In this document: positions 45,241 through 57,350 of the stretch, piece by piece
Layout of the letters: every line of letters starts with the position of its first letter
How positions within the stretch are numbered: the stretch's first letter is position 1
Assembly: GCA_964017145.1 (NCBI GenBank)
Contig: OZ024852.1
Coordinates: forward strand, 2,481,945 to 2,545,944
Length of the DNA stretch: 64,000 nt
DNA from: Agrocybe praecox
Taxonomy: Eukaryota; Basidiomycota; Agaricomycetes; Agaricales; Agrocybaceae
Reading direction: 5' to 3'
Made by a program: the position numbers and the translations under genes
The notes under the pieces: model-generated
The model's input: the letters and a program-made list of their open reading frames with translations, nothing else
The model's database searches: none
Told to the model about the DNA's origin: nothing

Positions 45241-46791
45241 ACGTCGGCATGTTGCTCCCGCCTGTCCCTTATCGTTACTCGCGATTCGCGTCTGCAGCAT
45301 TTTTTGGCTCTATTGTTTTGTTCGTCGTTACGCCGTTGAGTGCCCAAGAGTGTGGAACCATATGGGAGTTTGCCGCATTGGACACTTGACCTAGGGGGGT
45401 GGGCAGTGTTTGGGCTTGGGGTGATTTATTCAGTGGTTGAGCGAACTTGGTCCCGGCGCTTTGTGGGTATGAGCTGAGGAGGGATAGTGAGGTTGGAAGG
45501 ACGGGTTGAGGAGGCGGGTGTTTAGGTCATTTTTGGGGCGAGGAGCCACGGTGGAGAGTGGTGCATCAACGTTTCAACTCATCTGTGCTGGATGTTTAGG
45601 CCGGCACCTTCAAATTGAACGCTACGTTTACCAACACCACCAATTAAAAGCATCAAAGATATTATGGCCCTCCTCCCCTTCTTCCGTCACCGTCACCGTG
45701 TGTGTCGCCGTCGCCTTCGCCACCTCCCATAGCCCACTTCGAGGTTCGACTCTCGAACCTCTATCCTCAACATCACATTCAGGTCGAATACGGAAGCATA
45801 CGTTGATATATTCTAGTACTTCCTCTTCCCTACCTATCTCTCTCGTCCATACTACCATTAACAAGGTAATCCCTATCATCACCACCACCGCCAGGAGCAT
45901 GAACACTAAGCGCGTCAATGCTCTTCCCCCACACCTTTCGAACATCAATTACGCGCAGAAACCCCAAGGCACAAACGCACCGTCTCCATGGCAAGTGTGG
46001 TTGTGGATCTGTTGTACTTCTCAGAGTCAGAGAACTTGGCTTATGTTAAGGGTACGTCTTCTGTCATATTCCGAAGTTGAATTGTAATCAAAGTTTACAT
46101 AGATAGGCGGGAAGATGAAAGACAGTCTTCGGTCGAGAATATCTGTTGTCAGCCATCCAAATTTTAACCGGATGTTCTGGGTGTTCTCGAAGTGTTTGGG
46201 CCTCGCGCGCTTTATTAGGCTGCGTGGGCGATGTTTGGTCTCTGGACCTCCGTTCTTTTGCTCTTGTTGCTGTCGCTCATCAGCTTCATCGCCATCACCA
46301 TCTCTGGTTCCCCTCCCTTGTCTTCCATAGACACTTTACGCTCGCGTTGAACGTTGACGCTCGTATATCAATCGCACCTCTTTGTGACTGCCGCTTATTC
46401 TTGCATGCCTCTCGTCATAACACGAACCGTTTACTGGTTTTCTGGGACGCATTGGCGCCATTGCAGAAGCTAGCCCGAGGAAGGATTATGATATATATAT
46501 ATATTGCGCATGTACACCTGTTCGACTTTGTAATAGATGTTTATTGGATGCCCAAAACGACTTGAGCTCTAAGCTCTGAGCAAGATTCTTTTTTTATGCG
46601 TCGCATTAACCTCACCGTGGGTGGTGTACTCACATAGACTTATAGTACTCAAAGCGGGAATGATAGAAATAGCTGCTCGCGCTGGAAAAATAATTTATAA
46701 AACCACGCAAAATCAAAATAGAACTAGTCAAAATATAGTTTCTACTATCTAACGGTTTCTATGATTTATTTGAGCTCTACAAGCCTGTGAC
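45241..46791. other. 1.5 kb with a possible small spliced ORF and a dispersed repeat
   Basis: ATG at 45988 gives ASVVVDLLYFSESENLAYVK up to a GTACGT donor at 46050; after a CATAG acceptor at 46104 the frame continues IGGKMKDSLRSRISVV for a while. Another frame from about 46146 is open to 46565 without known motifs. Unrecognised, possibly a small gene or repeat-derived. 45395-45450 resembles 49690-49745 (both contain GGGCAGTGTTT followed by GGG-rich and TTTATT strings). The CT-rich stretch 45670-45900 resembles a leader. Nothing else is seen up to the NACHT gene's 3' end. Confidence 0.3.
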
Positions 46792-49295
46792 TCAGTCCAG
46801 GTAATTCTTCATCTCTTGAAGTACGAGAGCTCCGCGCCTGGGAAATGTCTTCATAACTTGTTTGAAATGTTCCCCCATTTCCTCTTTACATTGTCGAACG
46901 AGTTGTTCAGAAAATCCAGCTCGAGGAAGGAAGAAGACTATATAGCCGAGAAGCAGAAAGTTCATTCTGCTCTCATAGTCTACGGTGGTGTTGTTTGATG
47001 TCCATTGACCATTGTCAAAGGTCAGTCCATCCAACAACTTATCTTCGCTCCCGTACGAAACAAGTGAATTCTTCTTGAAGCAATGTAATGCTGCCTCTGC
47101 ATAGGCAGATGGACCTATAGCATGTCTGTCTGACTGGTCTGAGTGCTGTAGAAAGCGCACAAAATACCGCAAATAGTGAACTTTTCTGTCTTCGAGTGTG
47201 AGGGATTTAAAGAGATGGAGGATATCATAATGATCCTCTATGTCGTCGAAATATGGCAGTCTTCCATCTGTGTTGCTGAGTGTCAGTCTACTGTCGGAAG
47301 TGATTGGTATACACATGTCTTTTCCCAGGTGACATGCGACACATAAGAACAGCATCCACCTGTCGTCCTCGTAATAGTATGGTAGCTGGTTCAAAAATAC
47401 CTGTTCCACATATTCTTGATGCTTTTTCTCTATTACAGCCCAGCGCTCATCCAGAGAGGCCTGTGCATAATATTAAGCATTTTAACATTAAATGAAGATT
47501 TCTTCCTTACCATGCGTGCACAGAATGGAAGCCAGAACAAAAATACAAATTTTCAGAAGTCCATAAAAGGTGAATTCATATGACCACCGCCCCTGTGGAT
47601 TTCTATTTCCCCCAATATAGCATCCAAAAATGAAACCTCCTCAGCAATATTGATTAGCAAAGTTGAGCTCTGGCAATGCGGAAGTTCCCTTGTAATAAAG
47701 CTCTCAAAGATGCAAACTTGATTGTACCAGGACTCTGAGAATTTAGTTTGAGGTGTTCAACAATATCTGGAAACACTCTTACCTTTCATCACATATTGGA
47801 TTATATTTGCAATATGCTCTGATCTGTAGACATCAATGTCAAGGAAATAGTCTCTGGACCTCATGGGGTTAAGAAGGAAGTCAAGAAGTGAAGTGTGTAG
47901 GATTTTCACAACCTCTATTTCCCTCCCCAGCGGCGGATAGAAAACCTTCTCAATAGAGATAATGGACCATAGATCACAGACCAAAATCTCGAGCTCCCCT
48001 GGTTCCAACGACATAAATGAAGATATGTCAAATCTATTGACATCATTGTATATGTCGAATCCATCGACATAATTGATTATGCAATGTGAGATGATACTAA
48101 ACATATATAAAACACGCGCTCGGTCTGTGGCAGACTCCAGGATCATTCTATATAGCGCATCAAGTTGCGTAAAGGGCAAGTCGCCTTGAGCTGGTCGTAG
48201 ATTATTCACAGCATCAAGGCGGTGATCAGGCCGATGCCTAGTGGATTGGCAATAGCGAAGTATCGTTGCTGCATAAATGAATTGCCCGGACGACTTTCTG
48301 ACAATTTCTTCCCGAATTTTGTCGGATGGCCAAGAAGCAGGGATTAGGTGTTTAAATGGATGGTTCACTTTGATTTCCTCAAACCCGTCTCTGAGAAATG
48401 TGCGAATGTCGTCGTCGGGATGGAATGTGTCATCAAGGTAAAGTCGTGAAAATAGCTCTGCCATTTTGTTGGATTTGAATGCGAGATTGATCTCATGCTC
48501 AGGGCGACTGGCGATGAGAAATAGAATGGGTAGTTCGAATGTTCGAATTGCATCTGCTATCATGCGCAGAATCCTAGCCTGCAAAACCCCGTCACCACAT
48601 TCGTCGAGACCGTCTATGACGATGACCCGCCAGCAACCCAAAGGTGATAAAATTTCTGAAGAGCAATCTGAAGAGCAAACATATTGAAGGGGCTTCATGA
48701 CTAGGTGGGTAAACTGATCTTCCAATCCCTTCGTCAAAATCAAGGGGTCCGCCTCAATCACGGAGAGTATCTTGCTTTGAGTGGCCGGGATTTTGTGATA
48801 GATCTGGTATGCAATGGTTGCTACGAACGCGCCTGCGTGGTTCCTCGTTCCATAGGATCTCCAGAAAATGAAAGTCGCGAGAACGAACGCGTTGAGAAGA
48901 CACATTTCGATAAATGACTTTGTGATGGCTGATTTTCCCGCTCCTGCAGCGCCGGTCAGCCACATGATGTATTTGTCCCGAGTTTCCCTGTCGCAACGTT
49001 GAGCCCAGTTCATGATCTTCTTCAGGACGGCTTCACGGGTATTCGGATGGCATTTTGGGCGGTCAAACTCGGCATTCGAATCGTGCAAAGCGTTTGGCGC
49101 CGTAGCCTCCTTAAGGCTGTCGAATGGCGCTACGGATAGTTAGATCCCTGTGATGGCATGCACCTTAAATCTTTGTTACTCACATTTTCGTCCGTCACTT
49201 GCCCAATTATGTTGGTTAAATGTACCGCCGGCCACGAAAATGTTTTGGCCGGATATAAGGTGATTATTGGTGATAACACGCTGATTGTCGTCCAT
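46792..49295 (-). CDS. NACHT-domain STAND NTPase (fungal NLR-like), with an in-frame stop near the 3' end
   Basis: NLR-type signalling NTPase, linked in fungi to non-self recognition. ATG at 49295 gives MDDNQRVITNNHLISGQNIF then VAGGTFNQHN, a head common in agaricomycete NACHT proteins. After a GTGAGT intron, PKCHPNTREAVLKKIMNW leads to Walker A WLTGAAGAGKSAITKSF, HKIPATQSKI, Walker B RVIVIDGLDECGD, sensor FLIASRPEHEI, KSSGQFIYAATILRY, and VKILHTSLLDFL. A GTAAGA intron at about 47782 leads to ESWYNQVCIFESFITRELPH. In this exon a TGA (47555-47553) follows NSPFMDF, yet the same frame continues past it, over a further GTAAGG intron at 47510, to the open block 47409-46792. Either the stop truncates the protein or an intron there was missed. 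No WD40, ankyrin or TPR repeats are visible. Confidence 0.8.
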
Positions 49296-50457
49296 CCCTA
49301 CTGCGAACGCAAGATTCGAGAGAAAAGCAACAAGTCGAATCCTGGATGCTCGCTGATGAGGGAAAGAAAACAGCAAGTCGCAGCACCCGTCATTCAAACC
49401 GTCGAAACCCTATATATACATAGAAGCCATGCATTGGCCACGCAGCATATCTTCACCGTTGACATAGCCTTTATATAAGGCGGTGTGTTGTATACATTAC
49501 TTTCTGCTGCCATTTAATAATGGAGGAATACAGCCAGAGCATGAGTACCACAGCCATGAGAATGTGTTACTTATAAAAAACTGCTGAGGTGGTGGGAAAA
49601 AACCGGCCAACATCAAGCGGAACTCAATCGGACTATGAAAGGAGCACAGACGGAATCAATTACAGGAAGTCTTCGAGATTTGTTGCGGATGGTTGGGGTT
49701 GGGCAGTGTTTTGGGTTGGGCATTTTATTGGGTTGCGTGAGCAGAGGAGGACCACCCTCACGCTATCTGTTGGCTTCAAAGATATAATTATCTTTATTCG
49801 CAGTTTCTATCTCTCTTTTCATATATGGAATCCCCACCATCCTCGTCGAGACGTCTCTGGACTTGCTCTATTAAAATGTCACATTCGCATTCCCCTCAAA
49901 TCCACCCTCTCATACCCTTGTCCCCCTCTCTCATTGCCACTTTCTCATCTCATTGTCACTTCACACTTACAGCTGTCGACGCGTTTCTCTTGTCTTCTTG
50001 CTTTCTTTTTCTCCTCCAGTTCATTCTTCATACCTCAAAACTTCCACTTTTTATGTATTCTCTTACCTTTACTCATACTTTGTCTTCGATTTCGACCCTA
50101 CTTCTAACTCGAGAAAAGCGATGTTCAGATATTCGTTGTGAACTGGTGAACGGGTAAACGCAACGCTTGATTGTCCCAGTACAATAACGTAGGCTATGTT
50201 GGAAAATACGAATGAAGCCAAATGTACTTAGGTATGTATGCATTAACTAGATGTTTCTGTGTCCAGGCGTCGCCCGTAGGGCAATTCAAAGGGAATATAA
50301 GAGGACCAACAAACGGCAATCTCCGAAATTGATTACATACCGCGTAATCGAGTCAGGTTCAGAGCGCTACCGCAAAATGTCTAGATTTCTCATCTTTCCC
50401 TTTATTACTCATAGCCATACCCATCCGACTTGGTCTCTGGGCTGACGCATCGCTTGC
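49296..50457. other. intergenic region with transposon end and CT-rich tract
   Basis: No gene recognised. 49585-49645 carries a transposon-end fragment (separate entry). 49685-49745 resembles 45395-45450. 49800-50110 is pyrimidine-rich on the plus strand. The open frames here owe their length to this composition. Confidence 0.5.
49585..49645. mobile_element. solo terminal fragment of the 14.5-17.9 kb transposon family
   Basis: GGTGGTG followed by CGGCCAACATCAAGCGGAAC and TCAATCGGACTATGAAA closely matches the left end of the larger element (14606-14640: CGGCCATCAAACGGAACTCA then TTCGGACTACGAAA) and, inverted, its right end. Only the terminal-repeat part is present; neither helicase nor DUF6589 sequence follows. 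It is a relic of a deleted or short nonautonomous copy. Confidence 0.6.
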
Positions 50458-50465
50458 TATAAAAG
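50458..50465 (+). promoter_or_regulatory. TATA box candidate of VMS1
   Basis: TATAAAAG lies 56-63 bp upstream of the ATG at 50521. Confidence 0.4.
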
Positions 50466-50520
50466 GCTGAGGAGATATTGAAGGCCCTTAATTACCTCGA
50501 CCGATCCAACAAGTTTCGAA

Positions 50521-52696
50521 ATGCAAACATCTCACTATAACATCTTTTCTCTGCCGCCAGAACTCCTGGACTCGCTGACTCCTCGGAATCTACTGAATAA
50601 AGTTCCATCGCGTCCACATACACCAGAAATCCCAGTTCCGAAGACAGGACCTCGAGCCTGTGCCATTTGTAACGGCATCGTGTTTCTGGACGTTGACGAA
50701 CAAAGGGCGCATTTCAGATCGGATTGGCATCGATATAATGTCAAAACGCGGATGAATGGAGGAAATACCGTCTCAGAAGCAGCGTTTAGCCAGCTTGTAG
50801 AAGGTGCTTTGTCATAATTCAGTACATCGTGTCGCTTCTCTACTAAAACTTTCACTTTTTTTTTTAGGTTTGGAGGATTCATTATCCGGTTCAGACTCAT
50901 CGGAGGGCGAGGATGGCGAAGATTCTGATGCGGTCAACACTCTCATAAGCAAAACGAAGCAATTGCATGCTAGATCTCCGTCTCCGGAATCATCGTCGAA
51001 TAACCCACCCATTACGGCGCTTTCATGGTTCCACGCCCCTCCATCCACCCAACTCGGCATCTACAGAACCATTCTACCTTTGAAGACAAAGCCGAGCTCT
51101 TATCTCGAGGGACTACAAAACTTACAAGTCAGGAAGCCTAACGGACGCACTTGGGCAATGTTCATGATCGCGGGTGGTCATTTCGCAGGTGCTATCGTAA
51201 GAGTGAGCCCAGAAGAGGATGAAAACGACGAGGAAGAAGAAAAGGCTAAAAAGAAGAAACCGAAGAAGCCCAAACCGGATACCGAAGTCCTGCTTCACAA
51301 AACATTTCACCGATATACCAGTACGTTTCGTCCGAAAATTATGGCTTTCATACATGGAACTGAACATGACGTCAGCGCGACGAAAACAGGGAGGGTCACA
51401 ATCTGCCAACGATAATGCTAAAGGTCCCGCGAAGAGTGCTGGTGCCCAACTACGACGTTACGGCGAACAAGCACTACGTGACGTATGTTTATTTGATGTT
51501 TATTCTAGTTCGGAGTACTTGTAGCTCATAATATGATAGGACATTCGTGGATTATTGGAAGAATGGAAAGAAGATCTGGAGGATTGTGAACGAATCTGGA
51601 TGCGGGCCAATATATCCAATCGTAGAATCTTTTACGACTACGAAGGTGCCCCATTTGCCAAAAACGATGAGCGATTTAGAACTTTTCCGTTCCCTACGCG
51701 TCGTCCAGTAGGTGTGATCCTGTACATGACAAGATGGAATCTAATGATCTTTTCTAGACTCAATCTGAGTTGTTGCGCTGTCTCGCTGAACTCGTCCGCC
51801 CTAAAATATCGCACTTTACCGAAGAAGAACTGCGTGCTCAAGACGAAGCCTACCTCGCGTCCTTACCTAAACCAAAGGCTGTACCGACTATTGTCCAACA
51901 ACCCATACCCGAGAAACCCAAGCAACCCAAGCTTTCAAAGGAAGAAGAAGCTCTCCGTGAAAAGTGGTCTCGTTTGCTGGAGATGGTATCCAAAGGGCGG
52001 CTCGAACCGCTAAAAGCCTTTTGGGATCGAGAAAGTACGACCTTAGGCGGCATCGACGCGAAGATCCCAGAATGGACAGGCGAGAAGAGAGCAACGTTAC
52101 TGCAACTTGCAGTTCAGCAAGGTCAAGAAGATTTGGTACAATGGCTACTCGAAGAAGCGCGTGCGAATCCAACCATTCCAGTTCCCTCACCCAAAGACGG
52201 CGACACCGAAGATCTTAATCCGCCTGAAGACCAATCAGCTGCAGTTGCGGTTGATACAACTTCGGGTGCTCGCCGCGCTGCGTACGATCTCGCGCGAACA
52301 AAACCCATGCGCGACATCTTTCGACGATGTGCGGCCACGCACCCCGATTGGTGGGACTGGTTCGGTGCGGGACGCGTCCCAAGCGCGTTGAGCCAAGAGA
52401 TGGAAGAAGAGCGTGAGGAGAGGAAGAAGGTTCGGCGAAAAGGATTGAAGGATCGCGTCAAGGAGCGCGAAGCGAAGGAAAAGGAAAAGGAAAAAGACCG
52501 ACCGAAGGTCCCTGAGCCTCCCGTAGAGGTGAAGGCGCCTCAAATACCGGCTTCGAACTCGGCGACGCGTCGGCTTGGTGGTACTTCAGGTGCTGCCGAT
52601 GGTGTTGTGGGGCTGACTCCTGAAATGCGGGCCAAGGTAGAACGGGAGCGACGCGCTAGAGCTGCGGAGGCGCGTTTAAAAGCGTTAGGAGGGTAA
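50521..52696 (+). CDS. VMS1: VMS1/ANKZF1 peptidyl-tRNA hydrolase
   Basis: Releases nascent chains from peptidyl-tRNA on stalled 60S subunits in ribosome quality control; also recruited to mitochondria with Cdc48. ATG at 50521. Domains in order: a C2H2 finger CAICNGIVFLDVDEQRAHFR then SDWHRYN (residues about 45-75), an acidic linker, the VLRF1 domain with WAMFMIAGGHFAGAIVRV and the KTFHRYTTRRKQGGSQSAND block carrying the conserved Gln of the active loop, then SAGAQLRRYGEQAL and ERIWMRANISNRRIFYDYEG. The C-terminal half has ankyrin-like segments (TLLQLAVQQGQEDLVQWLLE), RRAAYDLARTKPMRDIFR, WWDWFGAGRVPSAL and a Lys/Glu coil with a VIM-like Arg-rich end near AEARLKALGG. Four short introns. Intact. 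Confidence 0.93.
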
Positions 52697-53280
52697 TAAT
52701 CACGTTAGCATGACCCCGGTTCGGATAACTACCTTTAAATTTATATTTAAGTTATACATTTTATAACTGCATCCAACCTGAATCACATTACTTCAGGTCA
52801 GTGCATCATCCCACGAAATTACTTAGGTGCATGATCTTCAGGTTGCAGGTTAGCCTGAAGTTCACAAAAACACACGGAAAGTGACTATGTAATACTAATA
52901 ATACAATAGGCCAGCATTCAAGCCTATTGATTCAAGATGGATGAAAGGCCTGCCAGCAAAGGTTCAAAGGGACTCCTTTGTCTCGGTATCACCCGTCACT
53001 CCGACGGTCACAAAGTTCAAGTTGGCTTTTCCACGAGCCAATGATTATTTAACTATTGTTTAACTCTCTTTCCAAAGTTCTTTTATCTTTTCGAGGCACA
53101 ATCCCCTGCGGTCAGACACCAGGACTGCAATCACGGCACACCTATTACTTGCTCAGCATCTCTACTCAAGTGTTGGAAACTGCTCAGACAACTTGCTTAG
53201 CATCAAGTTTGATTCTCGTTGTCTTACCACAGTCCACTGATGCCACTCATTGGGCTATCTATTATCACGAACCAGCAAGC
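52697..53280. other. intergenic region
   Basis: No supported gene. TTCAGGT/ACCTGAA motifs recur four times between 52780 and 52860 in both orientations (CAACCTGAAT, CTTCAGGTCAG, CTTCAGGTTGC, AGCCTGAAG). An open frame from 53056 lacks an ATG and may be upstream coding sequence of the next gene. Confidence 0.35.
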
Positions 53281-54567
53281 ATGAAATCATATATGAGCCA
53301 AAATTCCACCGTCATTCAACTCAGCCTGAACAATATTTTGGAGACTGCAAGAAATGTCATAAGGCCAACAGGCTGGCAGTGTGAATGGAATGCTGCCAAC
53401 AACAGTGCTCGATGCAAGATTTTCCTCACGTGTTGGAACGCATACTTGAAGGTCCGCTCAATCATTCTATATTTTTCCTGATTATTCTACATGATTTGAG
53501 GGATCTGAGGATGCATGAGGGGCCCACTTTGTGGGTGATTTTTGTGTACCTCTCCGAAAAATCAACATTGTGATGATGATGCCATCGAAATTATTGCTGA
53601 TTGGTCTTATTTCTCACACAGCACCTTATCCTCCACTGTCAAGAACAGTCACTGAGGTCAACAAAAAAGGTGTGTCAGTCATTGCTGGTCTTACCTTTGT
53701 CAAAATTTCTTAGGGTTTTCAGGGCTCCTATACATGTCTCCTCCCTCGTTGCAATGTCACTACCCCAGGGCTGGCTGTTGACTTGAAAGATGCAGCTACT
53801 CACATTCCACATGCTCACCTTGCCCGAGTACAGCTTGTGTGCCCGATTTCCAGTGAGTCCGTTTGGATACATTCCCTTAATCTTATTTGACTAATTGACA
53901 AACAGAATGTAATACTACCTTTAGCCGGCCTGCCTTGCTAGAAGTCCATTTTGGAGACGCCCATCCCAATTTAATAGACGCACAAATTTGCTTGCCTTCA
54001 GAATTGTTATTGCCGATCTGGCAACCTGTTCCTGCTGCCGCTATACAGCCTCCCGTGCCACTACCAGCACGATTATCCACTGGCTGCGTTTTGCTTCCTC
54101 CCATCAAGGGCACTTGGCAGAAACGGCCTCAGACGCCTCTTCCCGTATTTATTGAAGGCTCGAGTAGCTCGCAGCTCTCGCCGAGCAAGCGGCGCGCGAA
54201 AATGGACAAGCACGAAACACCTAACGCGAATGCCCCTACAGCGGCGCAAGATGAAATGTCGACCATGTTCGACGACTTACCGAAACAATTGGATGAGCGG
54301 GGCTACTTTTTGAGGCAAGATTCACCTTTGGAAGGTGCCGTTAGGAACCGCGACTTGCGATACGACCTGGCCCGCTCACAGAAATTTTTGGATCCTACGA
54401 AATATGGGGTTTGGCAGCTTTCGCTTACGACATCGTACGAAGCGTTCCTCTCGCAGAATCCGGAGATCAACGAAGACGAGGAAAGCGACGGGGAGGAGAT
54501 CCGTGTGCCGACGCCTGGATCAACGTTTACATCGCACAATCCTGCAGGCGCGATGACATTGTCATAA
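53281..54567 (+). CDS. C2H2-like zinc-finger protein, probable transcription factor
   Basis: ATG at 53281: MKSYMSQNSTVIQLSLNNIL. Cys/His units follow after splicing: WQCEWNAANNSARCK...CWNAYLKHLILHC, then YTCLLPRCNVTTPG...HIPHAHLARV, then VCPISKCNTTFSRPALLEVH with FGDAH, the last two assembled across introns at about 53675-53711 and 53857-53906 with good GT/AG ends. The C-terminal half (54001-54567) is a Pro/Ser-rich linker, a basic SPSKRRAKMDKHE stretch that could be a nuclear signal, and LRYDLARSQKFLDPTKYG, ending in an acidic tail, stop 54565-54567. A family name was not recalled; the first intron (about 165 nt) is longer than usual here and less certain. Confidence 0.6.
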
Positions 54568-55322
54568 ATTCTGCAGTATGTTGAGCCTCCTTGCATCACG
54601 CGTCGTTTCGGGAGCTCCGAATAGACGTCGAGGACGTAGTCGACACGATGTGATTAGCTTGCGATAGCGGTGGTATGGTATCCGAGTTGGAATAGTACGT
54701 GTAAGTATACTGAGTCTACTTCAAATTTCCATCTCTTGAACTAATTTTTCCGAAATCTCTAGATCTATAATTCGTCGTCGATTATAATCTACGCATTTCC
54801 TCAATACGTACCATTTGTCCTCCGCCCCTGCGTTGACTGCATACGTACATCCATGCATCTTTCGCCCTATACCACACTCCATTCTCTACTTCAACATTAT
54901 GATTTTGAGTAGTAATATCCACGTCCATGAACTGTTGTTTTTCTACATGCTTTGAACATTGCTACTCAAAATTGATTGAAAGAGGATTATCTTTTTACTC
55001 TCTTGAAATTAACCTTATCTCTAGATATTTTCTCGACTGTTCCTTGAATATTTAGAAGCTAATCTCCTGTTCTTAATTTGTTCACCAGTAAAGGGCGCCC
55101 TGAAGGTGGCTGTGAAGGATGATGATGACATAATGGTTATTGAACCAATCAGAGCTCAAAGAACATTTTTTGAATATTTCTATCGTAATTAACCTTGGAC
55201 TCGCACTACTTCACTGCATTCATTCTTCTTGTTTGGAACACATTCATTCATCTACTCTGCTTCTATCAAAAGTCTGACTACGACGAACATATCAACGAAA
55301 CTTTGGATACGTACTCTCTAAA
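54568..55322. other. intergenic region
   Basis: 755 bp between the zinc-finger gene and BFR2, both on the plus strand. AT-rich, no motif or exon chain. It should hold the terminator of one and the promoter of the other. Confidence 0.5.
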
Positions 55323-57350
55323 ATGGCTCCAGGACGTATGTCGCCTTGCCTCTGGTGCTTTCTTTTAACGGACTTGTCTGAAATTCGGTTTACTTTTTGC
55401 GTGCCCATAACAGGTATTTCTCTAGCAGAGCAGATCGCTCAACTGGAAGAGGCTGCACCTGTCGGTGCGTCTGCTATACATCGTCGTTCAGGGATATATG
55501 AAGGACTCATTTGATAATATACGCGCCGAAACAGATTACGACCCCGAAGATTTCCATTCTCGCGGTGCAGAACTCGAGAATGACGTTACCATGGATAGTG
55601 TAGCGATCAGGGAACACTACATCGAGGTCGGGTACGTATAATTCTTATCGAGTACACCGTTACTGTATTTGATAGTATGTACATTTGGGGCGTTATCCAG
55701 ACCGAGCACGCTGAGAAACAAACTACCGACCGTTGCGCACCCGAAGTATGAAGGTGTTCGCATGTCTAGGAAGCAATTGTTGGAAGGGGACTCGGACGAT
55801 GGTGAGGAGTCGTATGGAGAGGTCGATGAAGACGAGGACATTCAGGATGGTGGGGAGGGTATGTCCTCGGGTATAGAGGATATGCAGGACATTGGAAGTG
55901 AGGACGAGGACGAGGAGGAAGAAGAGGAAGAAGAGGGACAACGGGAAAGCGAACAAAGTCAACATTCGCATGAAGATGAGGAGGAAGACGAAGAAGAACG
56001 CCCTAGTCAACCTCGGAAAAGACCAAGTCAACCTGAAGAAGAGCAGCAACCGATAGACGATGCCACTTCAATGCTAAAAAAGACGAGAGAAGAGGACGTT
56101 CAGAAAGGTCGGGCTGTCAAAAGACAAATCGTACGTGCATCTCTTTTTGTGTTGTCTCAGGCCCTCTAATCTAGATCGGACAGGCTTTGTGGGATACGAT
56201 ACTCGATAGTAGGATTCGTCTACAAAAATCTATCGTCTCTGCGAATAGACTGCCACCCGTAAGGTTTTTCTTCCATCCTAGGATTGCATAGTGTTTATTG
56301 CCTATGTCTATAGCCTTCCGAAGTTAAGAGTTATCAAGGTTCATCCGAATGTAGCGATGCCATCTCGAAGTTCTTGAAAGAAGCCATGCTGTTCACTGAT
56401 GAACTTTCCGAATTGCAAGAGGTGAGAGCCGAGATTTAGTTCGATGCTAACGATTTCAATTCCTTACTCGCTGTGTACAGGACCTACTGACTATTAACGA
56501 AATTGCTACCCCTCCCCCGCGGAAGCGACGAAAACTTGAACCCGAGACTTCCCTTGCAGAATTCCCAGAAATTCTCAAAGAAGCCACTGAAGATGCATCT
56601 GCTCTCGAACAAGCGTACGTTATCTTCCTTGTCTAAAACCTGACCGCGTGTACTGACTTCGATCGATGTCCAGTTTCCATCCATACCTCATTCAAACACT
56701 CTCTAAATGGTCTTCAAAGATTCAAGCTGTCGCACCTTCTGTCCTGCTACCATCGAATCGCGGCGCCTTCTTGAAGGGTGGTCAAAGTATGAAATCCGTG
56801 GTACAGCTGATCGACGAAAACCTCTCCGAACAAGAGAAACTCTTGACTAGAACACGGATTGCCCGTATCAAAAAACCGCGGATAGGTGTTCAGTCTTCTG
56901 CTGCTAAAGATGAGGACAGCGAAGATAAACCCGATGTCGAGATATTTGATGATACCGATTTTTATCAGAAACTGTTGAGGGATATCATTGACAGCCGAGG
57001 TGATGGGAATAAGAATGAGGATTGGATGGTCCTCCAAAAACAAAAGAAGGCAAAGAAAAAGGTGGATACTAAAGCGAGCAAGGGCAGGAAGATCCGGTTC
57101 GTCCTTATTCGTGGTTGTCATTCCCTCTATTGAAGCATTAACCGTCTTCTTATATAGCTACGACGTTCACGAAAAGCTGCAGAGCTTTATGGTGCCCGTT
57201 CCTACTAGTGTTGGAGCTTGGCACGAAGAACAGGTCGATGAATTGTTTGCGTCGATTCTAGGGAAAGGATTTGAGAATATTGCTATCAATGCTGAGGAGC
57301 CTAAAGTTCAAGAGAGTATAGAACTCACTGGCTTTAGAGTTTTCGGATAG
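55323..57350 (+). CDS. BFR2: BFR2/AATF, small-subunit ribosome biogenesis factor
   Basis: Nucleolar protein of the 90S pre-ribosome needed for 18S rRNA processing (yeast Bfr2, human AATF/Traube). ATG GCT CCA GGA C at 55323 is split by an intron (GTATGT, 55336) and continues [46 protein letters not shown], a long Asp/Glu tract at 55785-56030, [48 protein letters not shown], and the C-terminal TRAUB domain: [60 protein letters not shown]. Stop 57348-57350. Eight introns or so. Intact. Confidence 0.93.

Noticed and set aside
49589..50157. Plus-strand open frames downstream of the transposon fragment
   Set aside because: Same pyrimidine-tract effect; no homology or exon structure.
55723..56049. 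Minus-strand Phe/Leu-rich frame that looks like a transmembrane protein
   Set aside because: Antisense of the Asp/Glu tract of BFR2; GAG/GAA codons read as CTC/TTC.
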